Positions 1 to 6,333 of a DNA stretch of 9,866 bases are shown piece by piece. Source of the DNA: RGIG5579 sp045543495 (lineage in GTDB: Bacteria > Bacillota > Clostridia > Oscillospirales > SIG627); assembly GCA_045543495.1 (NCBI GenBank), contig JAZQMO010000055.1:1-9866 (forward strand), in the 5' to 3' direction. Both the position numbers and the translations under genes were made by a program. Below the pieces are notes generated by a model that did not search any database, was not told where the DNA came from, and saw only the letters and a list, made by a program, of their open reading frames with translations. Positions within the stretch are counted from its first letter, which is position 1; each line of letters starts with the position of its first letter.

Positions 1-20
1 GGACCGTCGGCCCCTACGGG
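1..20 (-). repeat. Truncated GC-rich dispersed repeat, unit 1
   Basis: Bases 5-17, read on the minus strand, give GTAGGGGCCGACG. This is an exact 13-base match in inverted orientation to 212-224. The unit is cut by the window edge. GC-rich palindromic units of this kind are scattered between genes in many gut Clostridia. The family assignment is from memory of such genomes; the 13-base match is seen directly. Confidence 0.55.
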
Positions 21-84
21 TTGGCGGGAATTTTGAATTTTGCAAATAGGAATTTGCCTTGTACTATTTTTTGCTCTGTAAAAC

Positions 85-115
85 GGGAGGACACAGTCCT
101 CCCCTACGAATTTGT
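85..115. repeat. Palindromic repeat, unit 2
   Basis: GGGAGGAC (85-92) and GTCCTCCC (96-103) form a perfect 8-bp hairpin with loop ACA. It is followed by CTACGAATTTG, which resembles the reverse complement of the GAAATTTGTAG flanking unit 3 (205-215). It looks like a divergent relative of the units at 1-20 and 211-240. There is no T-run, so it does not read as a terminator. Confidence 0.5.
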
Positions 116-131
116 GATATTACTTTACCGA

Positions 132-277
132 GCATACAGAAATTATCGATGCAAAAACGATGGTTTTGTCAAGGTTGGAATGAAATGCGAGGAGAAAATT
201 TTATGAAATTTGTAGGGGCCGACGTCCTCGACGGCCCGAGCAAAATTCTCTTTTGTGCAAAATAGATTTCTGTATGC
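132..277. repeat. 12-bp inverted repeat pair bounding a 146-bp segment
   Basis: GCATACAGAAAT (132-143) has its exact reverse complement ATTTCTGTATGC at 266-277. The enclosed segment contains repeat unit 3. The arrangement recalls the ends of a small non-autonomous element, but no target-site duplication is visible (GA before, AA after) and no longer terminal repeat is present. It is recorded as a repeat only. Confidence 0.35.
205..240 (+). repeat. GC-rich palindromic dispersed repeat, unit 3
   Basis: The GAAATTTGTAG flank is followed by an imperfect hairpin: GGGCCG pairs with CGGCCC, then an A-A mismatch, then CG/CG around a TCCT loop. Bases 212-224 repeat the unit at 5-17 in inverted orientation. 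Units 1-3 together occupy much of a 400-base stretch in which no convincing gene is visible. The short open frames there lack a good ribosome binding site and recognisable domains. Confidence 0.55.
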
Positions 278-373
278 AAAACACAAAATCCCGCTTTACA
301 AACCAAAAGATCAACACCAAATGAATTCCTGTTGTATCTTTTTTTCTTTCCCTTTCAAAAAGTTTTGAGGGGC

Positions 374-400
374 GTGGGGGACTTTTTCAAAAGTCCCCCG
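374..400. repeat. Perfect hairpin downstream of the DUF1836 gene
   Basis: GGGGGACTTTT (376-386) and AAAAGTCCCCC (389-399) form an 11-bp perfect stem with a 2-base centre. It lies just beyond the terminator of the minus-strand DUF1836 gene and is not followed by a T-run on either strand. It may be a second-site transcription barrier or another dispersed palindrome. Confidence 0.5.
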
Positions 401-402
401 CA

Positions 403-433
403 TAAAAAATAGGCTTTCCCTCGGGAAAGCCTA
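403..433 (-). terminator. Rho-independent terminator of the DUF1836 gene
   Basis: On the minus strand TAGGCTTTCCC pairs with GGGAAAGCCTA (positions 410-433). The stem is perfect and is followed at once by TTTTTT (the A-run at 403-409). It starts 7 bases past the stop codon of the DUF1836 gene, as expected for its intrinsic terminator. Confidence 0.85.
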
Positions 434-439
434 CATTTC

Positions 440-1033
440 TTATTTCTTTTCTTTTTTCTCTTTCTTCTCTTTTTTGTCTTGCTCTTTTTTCTCCTTTTTC
501 TCCTTCTTCTCCTTTTCCTTCTTTTCGTCCTCGGTCTCGGGCTTGGGCCAAGTCTTTTGGGCTTTCCCCAAGGCAAGGCGGGTGAGAAGAATGTGGGCAA
601 AGGCCATCAGGGCGCAGGAGAGAGCAAATTCCGTGGCATCGGTGCTTTGCTCGGGCATTTTTTCCTCGGAAAAGACGGCAGAGAGCGCACGGTCAAACTG
701 CTGACAAAAGAGGAGATAGACCTCCTCGGGATTGCGCTTCGCTTCAAGACTTGCGAGAAGGCGGGCGATCTCCGACAGCTGCAAAACGCTCTTGAGAATG
801 CAGATCATAAACAATCGTGTCAGCTGATTTTTCCCGTATCGCTTGCTCTCGGGCGGGGGAATCAGCTTTTGCTTGACGTAGTTGTTGATCATGGTGGAGG
901 TAATGCATTTTTCCTCCGGAAAAAAGGGAGAAAGCATTTTTTCCAAAACGGAAAGCACCTGATCCATATATAACTCAATATCGGGAAAATCCGACAAGAC
1001 GGGTGCTTTTTTTTCAACAGATAAGCCTTTCAA
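440..1033 (-). CDS. DUF1836 protein with MerR-like HTH, probable transcription regulator
   Basis: A 197-residue protein. Residues about 44-93 (ITSTMINNYVKQKLI, then RYGKNQL and LSEIARLL) have the spacing of a MerR-type DNA-binding helix-turn-helix plus wing, and the whole resembles the DUF1836 family. From memory, B. subtilis YkrK, a repressor of htpX, belongs to this family; this was not verified here. Residues 101-157 look helical and may form the dimer or effector part. From about 164 to the end the protein is almost only Lys and Glu, an odd charged tail. The start is TTG at 1033-1031: AAGGAG lies at 1049-1044, 10 bases upstream, and no ATG is available in frame. The gene is divergent from the acyl-CoA synthetase gene, so control of that gene and of itself is the obvious inference. 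A DNA-binding role is likely, the target unproven. Confidence 0.8.
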   Translation of the reverse strand: MKGLSVEKKAPVLSDFPDIELYMDQVLSVLEKMLSPFFPEEKCITSTMINNYVKQKLIPPPESKRYGKNQLTRLFMICILKSVLQLSEIARLLASLEAKRNPEEVYLLFCQQFDRALSAVFSEEKMPEQSTDATEFALSCALMAFAHILLTRLALGKAQKTWPKPETEDEKKEKEKKEKKEKKEQDKKEKKEKKEKK

Positions 1034-1080
1034 AGAAATTTCACTCCTTGCAAAAACGGATAAAATATGTTACGATAAAG

Positions 1081-1109
1081 AGTGTATCACAGTTTGGCTT
1101 TTTCGTCAA
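1081..1109 (-). promoter_or_regulatory. Probable sigma-A promoter for the DUF1836 gene
   Basis: On the minus strand TTGACG (1109-1104) and TACACT (1086-1081) are separated by exactly 17 bases. Transcription would start near 1074, giving a leader of about 40 bases. TGTTACGA (1068-1075, plus strand) lies at the expected start point and matches 7 of 8 bases of the half-site TGTTACCA found in the opposite promoter. This is consistent with autoregulation. Confidence 0.6.
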
Positions 1110-1144
1110 GAGTCGAAAACGAAAAAGACTTTTTCCGAAAAGCA

Positions 1145-1173
1145 TTGACATTGTTATCAAAAAGTGGTAACAT
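1145..1173 (+). promoter_or_regulatory. Sigma-A promoter for the acyl-CoA synthetase gene
   Basis: TTGACA (1145-1150) and TAACAT (1168-1173) are separated by 17 bases, a near-consensus promoter. The start would be near 1180, about 30 bases before the ATG at 1211. Confidence 0.75.
1152..1172. promoter_or_regulatory. Inverted-repeat operator candidate inside the promoter
   Basis: TGTTATCA (1152-1159) and TGGTAACA (1165-1172) form an 8-bp inverted repeat with one mismatch, separated by AAAAG. It fills the spacer between the -35 and -10 boxes and overlaps the -10. MerR-family regulators typically bind in this position, and the divergent neighbour encodes a MerR-like HTH. Site and position are seen directly; the pairing with DUF1836 is inference. 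Confidence 0.6.
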
Positions 1174-1210
1174 AGTTTCAAAAACAAGGTGTTCCCTGAA
1201 AGGAGTTATT

Positions 1211-2899
1211 ATGGCAAAAACCAAATACTCGGATCTGAACGAAGTATCCAAAATTGACCGCATTGTAGATATCCTGACCCAAGCGGAGGCAGAGTGCCCC
1301 GACAAGATCGCATACAAGTATAAGAACGCCAAGCAGGAGGTGCAGGAGGTCAGCTACCGTGCCTTCGGCCGTGATGTGAGAGCGTTGGGCAGCGCCCTGA
1401 GCGATTTGGGCGTGGACAAGGAGCATATTTCCTGTGTAGCGGAAAACAGCTACCGCTGGATCAATGTGTATCTTTCCGTGCTTTGCTCCCGTGGCGTTTA
1501 TCTGCCCGTGGATAAGGAGCTCCCCCGTGACGATATGCTCTACGTCCTCAAATCGGGCAACGCCAAGGTGATCTTTTATTCCAAGCGCTTTGAGACCTTC
1601 TTCCACGAAAACCGCTCCGAGCTGTCTGAGGTTCAGTACTTCATCGGCTTTGATCGGGAGGAGGACGAGGGAGAATTCCTCTCCTTTTCCAAGCTTCTGC
1701 GGCGTGGTGAGGAGCTTTTGGATTCGGGCTATACCGAATATACCGACAATATGACCTCCTCCGATATTCACGCACTGAAAATGCTGGTGTATACCTCCGG
1801 TACCACGGGAATCGCCAAGGGCGTAATGCTGTCTGAGGAAAATCTGGTGTGCGAGGTGTACCACGGCCTTCAGGTGGCCGACATTCTCACCGTGGGCCTT
1901 TCCGTTCTGCCGTATCACCATACCTACGAGGCGGTGGTGGGCATTCTGGTGTACCTGCACCGTCACGCCGTGACCTGTATCAACGATTCTTTGGCCGCCA
2001 TTTTGAAGAACTTGAAGCTCTATCAGCCCGACTTTATTTATCTGGTGCCCGCCTTCCTTGAAATGTTCTACAAGAAGATCCGTGCCACCATGGAGGAAAG
2101 AGGCAAGTGGGGTACCTTCCAGAAGGGTGCCAAGATCTCCAAATTCCTTTTGAAATTGGGCATTGACGTACGCCGCAAGCTCTTTGCTGAGCTGCACGAG
2201 ACCTTCGGCGGAAAGCTCCGTCTGATGGTGGTGGGTGCCGCTCCCCTGCGTCCCGAGGTGATCAATTTCTTCGAGACCGTGGGCATTACCATCTGTCAGG
2301 GCTACGGCATCACCGAGTGCTCCCCCTTGGTCAGCGTAAACCGTAACAACAAGACCGCAGACCCCGAAACCGTGGGTATGCCCCTGCCTTGCCTTGAGGT
2401 GAAGATCGACAATCCCGGAGAGGATGGCAACGGTGAGATCCTGGTAAAGGGTAAGACTGTTATGTTGGGCTACTACAACAACCCCGAGGAGACCGCCCGT
2501 GTGATGGTGGACGGCTGGTTCCACACCGGTGACCTTGGTAACATTGACCAAAGAGGCTTCCTTTCCATTACGGGCCGTTGCAAGAACCTGATCGTTCTGG
2601 ATAACGGTAAGAACGTATACCCCGAGGAACTGGAAAACTACATTATGAACATCCCCTATATAGCGGAGGCCGTGGTGCGCGGCGTGAAGGACGAAAGCGG
2701 CAAGACCGTCATTCTGGCAGAGGTATTCCTCTCCAAGGAGAAGGTGAAGGAAATGGAAAAGGCTCCCGACGAAGCCCGTATCCTTGCGGATATTCGTGCC
2801 CTCACCGAGGCCCTTCCCATGTATAAGCAGGTGACCCGCATCAAGATCCGTGATACGGAGTTTGATAAGACCACCACCAAGAAGATCAAAAGAGGATAA
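1211..2899 (+). CDS. AMP-dependent long-chain acyl-CoA synthetase-like protein
   Basis: A 562-residue member of the ANL superfamily, which activates a carboxylic acid with ATP to an acyl-adenylate and then transfers it to CoA. All core motifs are present in order: P-loop YTSGTTGIAKG (194-204), LPYHHTYE (233-240) resembling the LPLxHxxE of long-chain acyl-CoA synthetases, GYGITE (364-369), GWFHTGD (435-441), hinge GRCKNLI (455-461), and a C-terminal lysine in TTTKKIKR (554-561). Length fits the FadD15/FAA-like branch. No signal peptide or membrane segment is seen, so it is probably cytosolic. The frame stays open upstream to 1082, but the start is ATG 1211: AGGAG lies at 1201-1205 and the promoter at 1145-1173 would exclude an earlier start. 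It is transcribed alone, between its own promoter and terminator. The exact acid is unknown; fatty acid recycling is the likeliest role. Confidence 0.9.
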   Translation: MAKTKYSDLNEVSKIDRIVDILTQAEAECPDKIAYKYKNAKQEVQEVSYRAFGRDVRALGSALSDLGVDKEHISCVAENSYRWINVYLSVLCSRGVYLPVDKELPRDDMLYVLKSGNAKVIFYSKRFETFFHENRSELSEVQYFIGFDREEDEGEFLSFSKLLRRGEELLDSGYTEYTDNMTSSDIHALKMLVYTSGTTGIAKGVMLSEENLVCEVYHGLQVADILTVGLSVLPYHHTYEAVVGILVYLHRHAVTCINDSLAAILKNLKLYQPDFIYLVPAFLEMFYKKIRATMEERGKWGTFQKGAKISKFLLKLGIDVRRKLFAELHETFGGKLRLMVVGAAPLRPEVINFFETVGITICQGYGITECSPLVSVNRNNKTADPETVGMPLPCLEVKIDNPGEDGNGEILVKGKTVMLGYYNNPEETARVMVDGWFHTGDLGNIDQRGFLSITGRCKNLIVLDNGKNVYPEELENYIMNIPYIAEAVVRGVKDESGKTVILAEVFLSKEKVKEMEKAPDEARILADIRALTEALPMYKQVTRIKIRDTEFDKTTTKKIKRG

Positions 2900-2906
2900 G
2901 AAACCC

Positions 2907-2952
2907 GATCACAGGCCAAGCACCCCCGTGGATGCTTGGCCTGATCTTTTTT
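2907..2952 (+). terminator. Rho-independent terminator of the acyl-CoA synthetase gene
   Basis: CAGGCCAAGCA (2912-2922) pairs perfectly with TGCTTGGCCTG (2933-2943). The stem is extended by flanking GATC bases and followed by a CTTTTTT run ending at 2952. It separates this gene from the rnf transcription unit. Confidence 0.85.
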
Positions 2953-2972
2953 ACCGCAAGAGAAAAAGGGTA

Positions 2973-3001
2973 TTGAAAGAAAAGGGGATTTGTGGTAAAA
3001 T
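2973..3001 (+). promoter_or_regulatory. Sigma-A promoter of the rnfCD operon
   Basis: TTGAAA (2973-2978) and TAAAAT (2996-3001) have 17-base spacing, each one base from consensus. Start near 3008, giving a leader of about 50 bases. A small stem (GGGGA/TCCCC, 3027-3040) lies just before the ribosome binding site and could modulate translation, though it is short. Confidence 0.7.
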
Positions 3002-3060
3002 ATCGTATTGATACAATGGATCAAAAGGGGATTTTTCCCCAAAAGGAAGGAGAATGACCG

Positions 3061-4359
3061 ATGGCTATGAGCTTCCCCGGCGGAATCCGCCCCGATGAGG
3101 CAAAATATTCGGCGTCATCACCGATCGATACCATGCAGGCAGGAAGCCTGATATCCATTCCCATTTCCCACCCCGAGGGGGGCGATCTGACCCCTTGTGT
3201 CAAGGTGGGTGACCCCGTTTTGGTGGGGCAGATCTTGGCAGAGGGGGAGGGCATTTGCTGTCCCGTTCATTCCGGTGTTTCGGGTACGGTGCGCCGTATC
3301 GGCCCTATGCTCACGCCCTACGGGGAAAGAATGGGCATTGAAATTGAAAATGATTTTCGCTTGGCTCCCTCTCCCTCGATTCAGCCCTTTTCGAGGCCCC
3401 TTCACTCGGCTACTCCCGAGGAAATTACGGATCACATCCGTCAAAAGGGCATTACGGGTCACGGCGGTGCGGGATATCCCGCTTGGGCCAAGATCGCCTC
3501 TTGCCGCGGCAAGGCGGCTCGCCTTGTGATCAACTGCTGTGAAAGCGAGCCGTACCTCACCTCCAACCACCGCCTTCTCCTGGAGCGTACCAACCAGATC
3601 GTTGGCGGCACCAAGATCCTCCTTCGTGCCTTGGAGTGCGAAAAGGCAATGTTTGTGATGGAGGACAATAAGGAGGATGCCGCAGAGGCCTTGGTCAGGC
3701 TGGTGGGGAACAGCAAGAGCTTCTCCCTTGCCGTTTTGAAGACCAAGTATCCCCAAGGGGATGAGCGGCTTTTGTGCCGTGCCCTCAAGGGGAAGGAGAT
3801 CCCGAAGGGTGCGGGAACGGTGGATATGGGGCTTGTGGTGTTTAATGTGCAGACCGCCTATGCCGTCTACCGTGCCTTTGTGGAGGGAATGCCGCAGGTG
3901 TCCAAGGTGATCACCGTCAGCGGCGATTGTGTGAAAAATCCCACCAATCTTTCGGTGCCCCTCGGCGTTTCCCTGCAGGAGATCTTCGATCGCTGCGGCG
4001 GCTTCTCCTCTCCTCCCAACGCCGTGATCTGCGGCGGCCCTATGATGGGCAAGGCGCAGGAAACAAGTGAAATTCCCCTCACCGCCGAGGTGGAGGGGCT
4101 TTTGGCCCTTTCGGTGAAAAAGACCAAGGAGAGCCCCTGTATCCGTTGCGGAAGGTGCTTGAGGGCCTGCCCCATGCACCTGTCTCCCATGTCTTTGTAC
4201 CGTGCCGCAAGGAAGGAAAAGAAGGAAAAGCTTGTCCGTTATCACGCCGAGGTCTGCACCCAGTGCGGCAGCTGCACTTGGGTCTGCCCCGCTCACATTC
4301 CCTTGGCCGAGATCATTGCCTCGGGAAAGGCCTTGATCCGTCAGGATCAGGCAGAATAA
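3061..4359 (+). CDS. rnfC: Rnf electron transport complex subunit C (RnfC)
   Basis: A 432-residue peripheral subunit of the Rnf ion-pumping ferredoxin:NAD+ oxidoreductase. In the complex RnfC docks NAD(H) and FMN on the cytoplasmic side. Seen in order: an N-terminal barrel-sandwich-like region with VGDPVLVGQ (49-57) and PVHSGVSGTV (68-77); the nucleotide-binding signature ITGHGGAGYPAWAKI (131-145), homologous to the NuoF fold; ESEPYLTSNHRLL (161-173), where most relatives have ECEPY; IPKGAGTVDMG (247-257); GGPMMG (325-330). Two ferredoxin-type 4Fe-4S motifs follow, with cysteines 360/363/366/370 and 399/402/405/409. There is no long Lys/Ala-rich tail as in some proteobacterial RnfC. The start is supported by AAGGAAGGAG ending 8 bases before ATG 3061; an ATG at 3054 is out of frame. 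It overlaps the rnfD ribosome binding site, so the two are co-translated. All active motifs look intact. Confidence 0.92.
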   Translation: MAMSFPGGIRPDEAKYSASSPIDTMQAGSLISIPISHPEGGDLTPCVKVGDPVLVGQILAEGEGICCPVHSGVSGTVRRIGPMLTPYGERMGIEIENDFRLAPSPSIQPFSRPLHSATPEEITDHIRQKGITGHGGAGYPAWAKIASCRGKAARLVINCCESEPYLTSNHRLLLERTNQIVGGTKILLRALECEKAMFVMEDNKEDAAEALVRLVGNSKSFSLAVLKTKYPQGDERLLCRALKGKEIPKGAGTVDMGLVVFNVQTAYAVYRAFVEGMPQVSKVITVSGDCVKNPTNLSVPLGVSLQEIFDRCGGFSSPPNAVICGGPMMGKAQETSEIPLTAEVEGLLALSVKKTKESPCIRCGRCLRACPMHLSPMSLYRAARKEKKEKLVRYHAEVCTQCGSCTWVCPAHIPLAEIIASGKALIRQDQAE

Positions 4360-4369
4360 GGAGGTAGCA

Positions 4370-5443
4370 ATGAAAAAACTGATTTCCGGCTCCGCTCCCT
4401 TTATTCACCATGAGGACAGCACCCGCTCCATAATGGCCGATGTGATCATTGCCCTGACCCCCGCCGCCGTTTGGGGGGTGTACGCCTTTGGTCTGCGTGC
4501 CTTGGTGATCCTTCTTATGGGTATTTTTTCTTCCGTTTTGTTTGAATTTTTAATCGGCCTTTGCCTGAAAAAGCCTCTGATCTGCACCGATCTTTCCGCC
4601 GTGGTAACGGGGCTCATTCTCGCCTTGACCATGCCCGTCGCCGTGCCCCTGTATCTGGTGCCGCTGGGTGCCTTCGTGGCGACTGTGGTGGGCAAGGGCG
4701 CCTTTGGCGGCTTGGGGAGAAACTATGTCAACCCCGCTCTTTTGGGTCGGGGCGTGCTCTGCCTTGCCTTCTCCGGCTCCATGACCTTCTTTTTAGAGCC
4801 CTTTACCTCTCCCTCTGCCTTATCTCTCACCCTGTCCCGTGCGGCTTGGGTGGAGCATACGATGACCCAAAGCCTGACCGAGCGGATGCGAGAGGGCGTG
4901 ATGCCCGAGGAGATTCGCTATACGGACCTGCTCACAGGCTCTGTGGCAGGTGGTATCGGTGAGGTTTCCGCTCTGGTGCTTTTGGCGGGCTTAATGTACC
5001 TTTTGGTCAGAAGGGTGATCACCTGGCATACCCCCGTGTTCTTCGTGGGAACACTTGCCGCCCTCGCCCTTCTCTTCCCCTATGGGGTGGTGGCCCGTGT
5101 GGACTTTATGCTGGCAAGCCTTCTGACAGGCGGCCTTCTCTTCGGCGCTATCTTCCTTGCCAATGACCCGGTAACAAGCCCCGTGACCACGGGAGGAAAG
5201 ATCCTCTACGGCATTTTGTGCGGCGCCCTGCTTTACCTCTTCCGCTATTTCTTCGGGGATGCCTTCGGCGCAACCTTTGCCATCCTTCTTGCCAATCTCC
5301 CCGCCCGCCTTCTGGATCGCCTGTTTTTCCCCCGAGCCTACGGCACCCGCCGTCAGGGCCTCGTCCACTTGGTGGAAAGGATCCGAGGCTTTGTGATCCC
5401 TCTTTGGAAAAGGGTGGAGGAAAAGCTTCGCACAAAAGCGTGA
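4370..5443 (+). CDS. rnfD: Rnf electron transport complex subunit D (RnfD)
   Basis: A 357-residue integral membrane protein of the RnfD/NqrB family; in Rnf it carries a covalent FMN and forms part of the ion path. Family signatures: SGSAPFIHHEDSTRSIMADVIIALTPA (split across 6-32), DLSAVVTGLILALTMP (74-89), GGLGRNYVNPALLGR (113-127), TGSVAGGIGEVSALVLL (189-205) and ANDPVTSPVTTGGK (264-277). About nine hydrophobic segments are visible. The flavinylation motif, usually [ST]-[GS]-A-T before the VAGGIGE segment, is not clear: the nearest match is QSLT at 167-170, so Thr170 might serve or the FMN may be lost. AAGGAGGT (4358-4365) overlaps the rnfC stop codon and precedes ATG 4370, so the genes form an operon. 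A terminator follows, with no rnfG, E, A or B genes nearby, although clostridial operons usually run rnfCDGEAB. Confidence 0.9.
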   Translation: MKKLISGSAPFIHHEDSTRSIMADVIIALTPAAVWGVYAFGLRALVILLMGIFSSVLFEFLIGLCLKKPLICTDLSAVVTGLILALTMPVAVPLYLVPLGAFVATVVGKGAFGGLGRNYVNPALLGRGVLCLAFSGSMTFFLEPFTSPSALSLTLSRAAWVEHTMTQSLTERMREGVMPEEIRYTDLLTGSVAGGIGEVSALVLLAGLMYLLVRRVITWHTPVFFVGTLAALALLFPYGVVARVDFMLASLLTGGLLFGAIFLANDPVTSPVTTGGKILYGILCGALLYLFRYFFGDAFGATFAILLANLPARLLDRLFFPRAYGTRRQGLVHLVERIRGFVIPLWKRVEEKLRTKA

Positions 5444-5468
5444 AACGCTCTCTTTTAAAAAGAATATA

Positions 5469-5499
5469 AAAAAACCGCAGATCTGATCTGCGGTTTTTT
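5469..5499. terminator. Bidirectional terminator between rnfD and the DUF4886 gene
   Basis: CCGCAGAT (5475-5482) pairs with ATCTGCGG (5486-5493). The stem is flanked by an A-run on the left and TTTTTT on the right, so it can end rnfCD on the plus strand and the DUF4886 gene on the minus strand. Confidence 0.88.
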
Positions 5500-5509
5500 G
5501 ATGCGAATT

Positions 5510-6244
5510 TTACACGTGGTATTTCTCGGCAATGGCCGTAACACATTCTTTGGCAAGGGCGATCTCTTCCTCGGAAACAGGCTCGTCAAAATCCGAAAAG
5601 TCATTGTCCCGAATATCTCGCCCCGTCAAAAAGCGGAACCAGGTCAGACCGAGGGTATAGCGGCCGAGACCGTAGGCGGCGTGAAAGGTATCACGGTGGA
5701 TCTTTTGGATGCCGCTCTCCAGCATTGCGCCGAATACCTCCCCCGAGGGAATGAGAAGCTCTGCCTGAATGTCCTCTGCGGCCTTTTTATAGGCGGCTTT
5801 GACATCGCGGAGCATCTCCGTGTAATGGCTGTATCCCATAAGTTTTGTGAGCTTATCGCTCCCTTCCTCATAGGCCCAGGTCTGATGAATGACGATTTTG
5901 GCCTTGGGGCAAAGCTTTTTCACATAAGACATTACCCCGTCCAAATAAGGCTGATAGCTTTCATAGCGGTTGGATTGCTTGCTTGCCTGCTGCAGGGTGA
6001 TCACATCCCAGTTGCGATTGAGAAGGGCTTCCTTCAGGGAAACGAAAAAGCCGGTGCTCACTCCGTTCATTTCCAGAGCATAGGCTCGCTCCTCGCTGAG
6101 CATATTGCGATAATGCCTTGACAGGGGGCAACCGCCGATGTAGAGATTGAAGGTGGTAAGATTGACACCGCCTGCCTTGGCAATGCGATGCAAATAGCGC
6201 TGTGCATCACAGGAAAAGCTGTTTCCGATGGATAAAAGATTCAT
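5510..6244 (-). CDS. DUF4886 SGNH-hydrolase-like protein
   Basis: A 244-residue protein. SGNH-type block I is LLSIGNSFSCDA (3-14), with Ser9 or Ser11 as candidate nucleophile. YIGGCPLSRH (35-44) supplies the block II glycine and LQQASKQS (84-91) the block III-like region. IHQTWAYEEG (119-128) and the DTFHAAYGLGRY segment (185-196) contain the predicted catalytic Asp185 and His188 pair. These features fit DUF4886, related to GDSL/SGNH esterases and carbohydrate deacetylases; the substrate is unknown. There is no signal peptide, so it is probably cytoplasmic. Start ATG 6244 is preceded by GGAGGAG (6257-6251) at 6 bases. It has its own promoter at 6314-6286 and shares the terminator with rnfD, so it is monocistronic. 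The nearest alternatives are other SGNH families; esterase or deacetylase activity is likely but not shown. Confidence 0.85.
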   Translation of the reverse strand: MNLLSIGNSFSCDAQRYLHRIAKAGGVNLTTFNLYIGGCPLSRHYRNMLSEERAYALEMNGVSTGFFVSLKEALLNRNWDVITLQQASKQSNRYESYQPYLDGVMSYVKKLCPKAKIVIHQTWAYEEGSDKLTKLMGYSHYTEMLRDVKAAYKKAAEDIQAELLIPSGEVFGAMLESGIQKIHRDTFHAAYGLGRYTLGLTWFRFLTGRDIRDNDFSDFDEPVSEEEIALAKECVTAIAEKYHV

Positions 6245-6285
6245 TTTTGCCTCCTCCGTGCAAGGGTTAAAGTTTTATGTAAGCC

Positions 6286-6314
6286 ATTATAGCACACTCT
6301 CTTTGGGATTTCAA
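6286..6314 (-). promoter_or_regulatory. Sigma-A promoter of the DUF4886 gene
   Basis: On the minus strand TTGAAA (6314-6309) and a perfect TATAAT (6291-6286) are 17 bases apart. TG one base upstream of the -10 makes it an extended -10 promoter. Start near 6279, leader about 35 bases. Confidence 0.8.
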
Positions 6315-6333
6315 GAAAAACCCCGCCGAATCG

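Noticed and set aside
21..265. Short plus-strand frames near the left edge
   Set aside because: They run through the palindromic repeats, overlap each other, and have no domain or good ribosome binding site.
479..973. Plus-strand frame opposite the DUF1836 gene
   Set aside because: Its Leu/Phe-rich start is the complement of the Lys/Glu tail codons. DUF1836 homology, TTG start, promoter and terminator all support the minus strand.
1178..2551. Long open frame of 457 codons antisense to the acyl-CoA synthetase
   Set aside because: It mirrors the codon bias of the real gene, has no family motifs and no ribosome binding site. The plus strand encodes all ANL motifs.
3054..3056. Alternative ATG just before the rnfC start
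   Set aside because: It is out of frame with RnfC and too close to the AAGGAG; ATG 3061 has 8-base spacing and gives the family N-terminus.
3118..4296. Long open frame of 392 codons antisense to rnfC
   Set aside because: Low-complexity His/Gly-rich translation without domains; the plus-strand frame is RnfC with both cysteine clusters.
5498..6121. Plus-strand frame of 207 codons opposite the DUF4886 gene
   Set aside because: It begins inside the terminator region and lacks motifs; the minus strand has SGNH motifs, a ribosome binding site and a promoter.
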